The notes under the pieces were generated by a model. It was not told the DNA's origin. It ran no database searches and saw only the letters and a list, made by a program, of their open reading frames with translations. Position numbers and translations under genes: made by a program. Positions 60,601 through 64,000 of a stretch of DNA of 64,000 nucleotides are shown here, one piece after another. This DNA is from UBA1723 sp045642085. GTDB taxonomy: Bacteria > Bacteroidota > Bacteroidia > Bacteroidales > Paludibacteraceae. The stretch spans positions 25,166 to 89,165 of the forward strand of contig JAZUIF010000101.1 of NCBI GenBank assembly GCA_045642085.1. Reading direction: 5' to 3'. The first letter of the stretch is position 1, and every line of letters begins with the position of its first letter.

Positions 60601-60775
60601 ATTATCCTAATTTAATCCTTTACTTAGGTAGCAAATATAGAGAATGTTTGTTTCAAATTGAAATTTAATCATTTTTTTTTGATTTTTTGTTATTATCTAA
60701 GCCGTTTTTTTAACTGACAATCCATTATTTAGTCGTCCTAAACAAGATTTGTTTTTCCCATCGGAACAAAAATGT

Positions 60776-60783
60776 TATTTTTG
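60776..60783 (+). promoter_or_regulatory. -7 box of the NSS transporter gene
   Basis: TATTTTTG, 43 bases before the ATG at 60827. This supports starting the protein there and not at 60749. Confidence 0.55.
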
Positions 60784-60826
60784 TGGCAAACTATATTTAA
60801 TAGAAACCAACAGAAAAAGCGACAAA

Positions 60827-62638
60827 ATGGCTCAACAGACTCAAGCGTGGGGTTCACGTATTGGATTGATTCTTGCAATGGCTGGTAATGCTGTCGGATT
60901 AGGAAATTTTTTACGTTTCCCTATTCAGGCGGTTAATAATGGTGGTGGTGCTTTCATCATCCCTTATCTTGTATCTTTCTTCCTACTTGGTCTGCCACTT
61001 CTTTTTATAGAGTGGAGTACTGGTAAGTTGGGAGGAATGTCTGGACATCATGCTCCACCTATGATTCTTCAGTCGGCACATCGTCATCCGATATGGAAAT
61101 ATTTCGGATCGATGGGTATTTTCTGCAGTACGCTTATCTGTGCCTATTACGTCTATATTGAGAGTTGGACTTTGTCGTATGCTATTCATTCAGTATGTGG
61201 CACTTTCATGGGAATGGATGAAAATGAGGTTGCTGCATTCTTTGGCAGGTATCTTGACCTTAATGTTTCGACATCGTTCATTCCTCACGACACATTGGTT
61301 TGCTTCGTTGCATGTGTCGTATTCAATATTTGGATTCTAGCTAAAGGAATTAAAGATGGAATAGAGAAGGTGGCAAAGGTGGCGATGCCGTTGCTTTTGC
61401 TTTTCGGAATATTCCTTGTTGTAAGAGCTTATACTCTTGATAAGGGCGACGCTGGGGCGACATTCGGCAGTATGGATGGTTTCAACTATCTATGGACACC
61501 TCAGTTTGATTCGTTGACTAATCCTAAGGTATGGTTGGCTGCTGGTGGACAGGTATTCTTCACTATGTCGCTTGGAATGGGATGCATACAGTGTTATGCG
61601 TCGTATATCAAAAAGCATGATGATATCGTTTTGAATTCGTTGACTGCCGGTTTCACTAATGAGTTTACAGAGGTGGTGCTTGGTAGTGCGATCATATTCC
61701 CGATTGCTGTGGGATATTTTGGTGTGCCTGCCGTACTTGAGATGACTCAGTCCGGTGGATTCAGTCTTGGTTTCAAGACTCTTCCATACCTGTTTGCCCA
61801 ATGGGGACCAGTGCTTTCAGCGTTGGCTGGACTAGCATTCTTCGGTTTGCTTTTTTTCTCTGCGGTGACGTCGTCGCTTGCGATCTCGACACCATTGGTG
61901 TCGTTCTTCACGGATAGTTATAAGTGGACACAGAAGAAAGCATCTTGGATTTATGGAGTTGTTCTGTTCTTCTTGGCCTTGCCTACAGTGTTGTTTTTCG
62001 ACAAAGGAGTGTTCGACCAGTACGACTTTTGGGCAGGCACGTTTGCACTCTTCTTCTTTGGAATGATTGAGACAGTGATGTTCTCATGGGTGATGGGAAT
62101 GGATAAAGGTTGGCGTATAATCCATTATGGAGCGGAGGTGCAGCTTCCGGTAATTTTCAAATATATCCTTAGATATGTCACACCGGTGATGATGATATTG
62201 ATTTTTGTTACAGCTGTAATCAAGCCTAAGGATGATGATTGGAGTAAAATCTCATTGTCAGGATGGGAGGTCGACAATTCATCTATCATAGGAGAGTTGA
62301 CTCATAAAGGAATCGGAGCCAACTCATCATGGTGGGCAGACTACTATTATTCTGACTATGTTGGCGAGGTGAATGGAGTGACTGATAATTCTGTCGACAT
62401 CAATCTTGGAGATGGCATCAAAACGGTTTCGTTGCCAGAAGGAACAGTGCCTGTGGTGAAAGTTGGCGATAAGGTGGAGCAGGGTACAGCGTTGAGTAAG
62501 GGAACTGTTATCAACGATGTCATGTATGTCGATATCACACGTATTTCGCTATTGATGTGTCTGGTGATACTATGCGTGATGATATACTTGGTGGACAAGA
62601 AGAATAAGGATAACCAAATTAGATACGAGGAGGATTAA
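60827..62638 (+). CDS. sodium-dependent NSS-family transporter with periplasmic insert
   Basis: 603 residues. SNF/NSS fold (LeuT-like): MAGNAVGLGNFLRFPIQAVNNGG split as the TM1 unwound region and NGGGAF, with GLPLLFIEWSTG. Twelve TM helices. Between the last two is an extra segment of about 120 residues (KPKDDDW to NDVMYVDIT); it includes TVPVVKVGDKVEQGTALSKG, which resembles a lipoyl-like barrel. Start chosen by TM1 and the -7 box. It is paired with a 35-residue membrane protein, as in MetPS. Confidence 0.9.
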   Translation: MAQQTQAWGSRIGLILAMAGNAVGLGNFLRFPIQAVNNGGGAFIIPYLVSFFLLGLPLLFIEWSTGKLGGMSGHHAPPMILQSAHRHPIWKYFGSMGIFCSTLICAYYVYIESWTLSYAIHSVCGTFMGMDENEVAAFFGRYLDLNVSTSFIPHDTLVCFVACVVFNIWILAKGIKDGIEKVAKVAMPLLLLFGIFLVVRAYTLDKGDAGATFGSMDGFNYLWTPQFDSLTNPKVWLAAGGQVFFTMSLGMGCIQCYASYIKKHDDIVLNSLTAGFTNEFTEVVLGSAIIFPIAVGYFGVPAVLEMTQSGGFSLGFKTLPYLFAQWGPVLSALAGLAFFGLLFFSAVTSSLAISTPLVSFFTDSYKWTQKKASWIYGVVLFFLALPTVLFFDKGVFDQYDFWAGTFALFFFGMIETVMFSWVMGMDKGWRIIHYGAEVQLPVIFKYILRYVTPVMMILIFVTAVIKPKDDDWSKISLSGWEVDNSSIIGELTHKGIGANSSWWADYYYSDYVGEVNGVTDNSVDINLGDGIKTVSLPEGTVPVVKVGDKVEQGTALSKGTVINDVMYVDITRISLLMCLVILCVMIYLVDKKNKDNQIRYEED

Positions 62639-62640
62639 TT

Positions 62641-62748
62641 ATGAGTGGAGAAGCATTGACAATGTTGCTTTTGGTGCAGGTGCCAGTCGCAGCAATCACA
62701 ATATATTTCTATATCAAAATCTTGAAGAGCAAGAAACCCGGAGCTTGA
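62641..62748 (+). CDS. MetS-like small subunit of the NSS transporter
   Basis: 35 residues, from the ATG two bases after the transporter stop. One TM helix (LTMLLLVQVPVAAITIYFYI) between an acidic start (MSGEA) and a basic end (KILKSKKPGA). It resembles the small subunit of methionine/alanine importers (MetS), which is needed for MetP function. Too short for usual gene callers. Confidence 0.78.
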   Translation: MSGEALTMLLLVQVPVAAITIYFYIKILKSKKPGA

Positions 62749-62771
62749 TAAATGAATAAATTGGAAATACT

Positions 62772-62798
62772 CGTAGAGACGCATGGACGTGCGTCTCA
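62772..62798. repeat. dispersed GTAGAGACG hairpin
   Basis: CGTAGAGACGCATGGACGTG with CGTCTCA, followed by TTTTTT. Similar to 37041, and also the likely terminator of the NSS/MetS transcript. Confidence 0.7.
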
Positions 62799-62906
62799 TT
62801 TTTTGTGGCAAAAAAATCATTTATATTGATTGTTACGTGTGATATTGCAAGTCAGATATTGTTGTTGGCATGGTTTGTGTGGTGATTTTATTAAAAGGTT
62901 AATGCT

Positions 62907-63833
62907 ATGATTTTTGTTATAATTTGTTTGGCCATCGTCGTTTTTATGGTGGCGTTTGCATTCTTCTTCCTGCATATATCCATTTATAAGGACACCGTTG
63001 GTCGAAGTGAGGAAAATTTCAGAAAGAAGTTTGGAGCTGAACAGCCAGAAACTCTTTCTTGGTTCGACGTTTTACGTGCAGAAGGAAAGGTAAATGACCA
63101 TTTTATTACCAATTCCAAGGGACAGCGTCTGCATGCTTATGGAATCCCTTGTCAGGATGCGAAAGGGACTGTGGTATTGGTTCATGGATACACTGGTTGC
63201 TCGATTCAGACATTGCCACATGCAAAAATGTATTTGGAAAAGTTTCATTTCAATGTTGTGATGGTCGACTTGGCACACCATGCAAGCAGTGATGGTCATG
63301 TGACTGGTATGGGATGGCCCGACCGTTTGGATGTCTTGCAATGGGCATCAGAGGCAAACCGTTATTTCGACGCTTCTCTTCCTGTGGTGCTACACGGCTT
63401 ATCGATGGGTGGAGCATGTGTAGTGATGTGTGCAGAGGAAGGGTTGCCGTCATGCGTGAAGGCAGTCATTGACGATAGTGGATTCACATCCGCATTTGCA
63501 GAGTTCAGCCACGAGATGAAGCTAAAGATGCATCTTCCTGCATTCCCACTACTATATGCGGCAAGTCTACTATGTAAGATAAAAGAAGGATGGTCTTTCA
63601 CAGAAGCTTCGGCGATCAAATCATTGGAGAATGTTGAGATTCCACTTCTTGTTATCCATGGCGACGCAGATACTAGAGTGCCAGTTTCTGAAGGAAAACG
63701 TATTTTTGCTACGAAGAAAAAGAATAAAGAGATGTGGCTTGTGGAAGGAGGCACTCATATCAATGCCATTACAGAACAGCCAGAAAAGTACGAACAGGTT
63801 GTGTCGGAATTTTTGAATAAGACATTAAGATAA
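62907..63833 (+). CDS. membrane-anchored alpha/beta hydrolase
   Basis: 308 residues. N-terminal TM helix (VIICLAIVVFMVAFAFFFL) and a serine hydrolase domain: oxyanion LVHGYTG, nucleophile elbow HGLSMGG, acid in IHGDADTRVP and catalytic His in EGGTHINA. Family S33/Hydrolase_4-like (Bem46/YqkD type). Substrate unknown. Confidence 0.88.
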   Translation: MIFVIICLAIVVFMVAFAFFFLHISIYKDTVGRSEENFRKKFGAEQPETLSWFDVLRAEGKVNDHFITNSKGQRLHAYGIPCQDAKGTVVLVHGYTGCSIQTLPHAKMYLEKFHFNVVMVDLAHHASSDGHVTGMGWPDRLDVLQWASEANRYFDASLPVVLHGLSMGGACVVMCAEEGLPSCVKAVIDDSGFTSAFAEFSHEMKLKMHLPAFPLLYAASLLCKIKEGWSFTEASAIKSLENVEIPLLVIHGDADTRVPVSEGKRIFATKKKNKEMWLVEGGTHINAITEQPEKYEQVVSEFLNKTLR

Positions 63834-63841
63834 ATTTATGT

Positions 63842-63925
63842 AATTTCGGAGTTGTATTCCGAAATTGCATAGAATTGAGATTAAAATAAAACGGCTGTGC
63901 TTCATGTCGAAACACAGCCGTTTTT
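63842..63925 (+). terminator. two hairpins after the hydrolase gene
   Basis: AATTTCGGA (63842-63850) with TCCGAAATT (63858-63866), then AAAACGGCTGTG (63888-63899) with CACAGCCGTTTT (63913-63924) and Ts. The second is a strong terminator. Confidence 0.8.
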
Positions 63926-63980
63926 ATGTATGATACAATCAACAAAATGCTGTTTATTTTTCTGTGACTAACTAATTTAG

Positions 63981-63988
63981 TATATTTG
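63981..63988 (+). promoter_or_regulatory. -7 box of a gene beyond the window
   Basis: TATATTTG ahead of an A-rich leader at the right edge. Confidence 0.45.
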
Positions 63989-64000
63989 CAGAAAAATAAA

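Overview
The window looks like a chromosomal segment of a Bacteroidales bacterium. Evidence: TAnnTTTG -7 promoter boxes, a secreted esterase with a type IX secretion (Por) sorting tail, a BspA-type leucine-rich-repeat protein, reverse rubrerythrin, a RibBA fusion, a TonB/ExbBD cluster and DUF4143 AAA+ ATPases. I place it near Prevotellaceae and would not name a genus. There is one tRNA and no rRNA or CRISPR.

Region by region. 1-5400: the last 16 codons of guaA, a regulator joining a ThiD-like domain to an AraC DNA-binding domain, then an islet of small toxin-antitoxin-like modules (HigBA, DUF4258/YgiT zinc finger, DUF4160/DUF2442), an orphan Vsr endonuclease, a lipoprotein flavodoxin and a DUF2461 gene. 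5595-7379: secreted CE1-like esterase. 7381-13221: a 5.8-kb integrative element flanked by a 17-bp direct repeat. It carries a tyrosine integrase, a G2P/Rep_trans-like replication initiator, an HTH protein and four unknowns, and it separates the esterase gene from its terminator. 13361-14580: a GNAT toxin with a tiny antitoxin ORF, and a C_GCAxxG_C_C protein. 14708-17535: sulfur assimilation (metY, GNAT, cysK). 17904-21018: an NAD salvage operon (pncB, Nudix, and a NadE-nicotinamidase fusion). 21140-24728: a repeat array, an NhaC antiporter, a DUF4143 ATPase with its own repeats and a methyltransferase. 24911-32325: a complete heavy-metal RND efflux operon with its two-component system. 32340-35860: an IS5 transposase remnant, a UDG-like protein, two repeat arrays and a second DUF4143 ATPase. 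36008-39492: ilvE, then a PerR-like regulator, flavodiiron protein and reverse rubrerythrin (O2/peroxide defence). 39914-43569: XRE-cupin regulator, acyl-CoA ligase and BspA-like LRR protein. 43695-49526 (minus): CvfB, MTA/SAH deaminase, PurL. 49576-55898 (minus): lipoprotein hydrolase, then LptF/G, RibBA, ExbB, ExbD, TonB and DJ-1. 56025-63833: YeaQ-like protein, lipoprotein carbonic anhydrase, menorin/GDPD-like protein, GT4, tRNA-Leu(CAG), an inactive thioredoxin-like lipoprotein, an NSS transporter with a MetS-like small subunit, and a membrane-anchored hydrolase.

The least explained signal is a set of short repeat arrays with an exact 33-bp period. Each locus has its own repeat unit. The arrays lie upstream of both DUF4143 AAA+ ATPases, and once without an ATPase; a related palindromic array (31-32 bp steps) precedes the DUF2461 gene. 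Other notable items are the 5.8-kb rep-encoding element, in which I found no TCGA tetranucleotide, the ThiD-like regulator whose kinase catalytic loop is destroyed, and the NadE-PncA fusion. Dispersed hairpins of the GTAGGGG and GTAGAGACG types fill many intergenic gaps.
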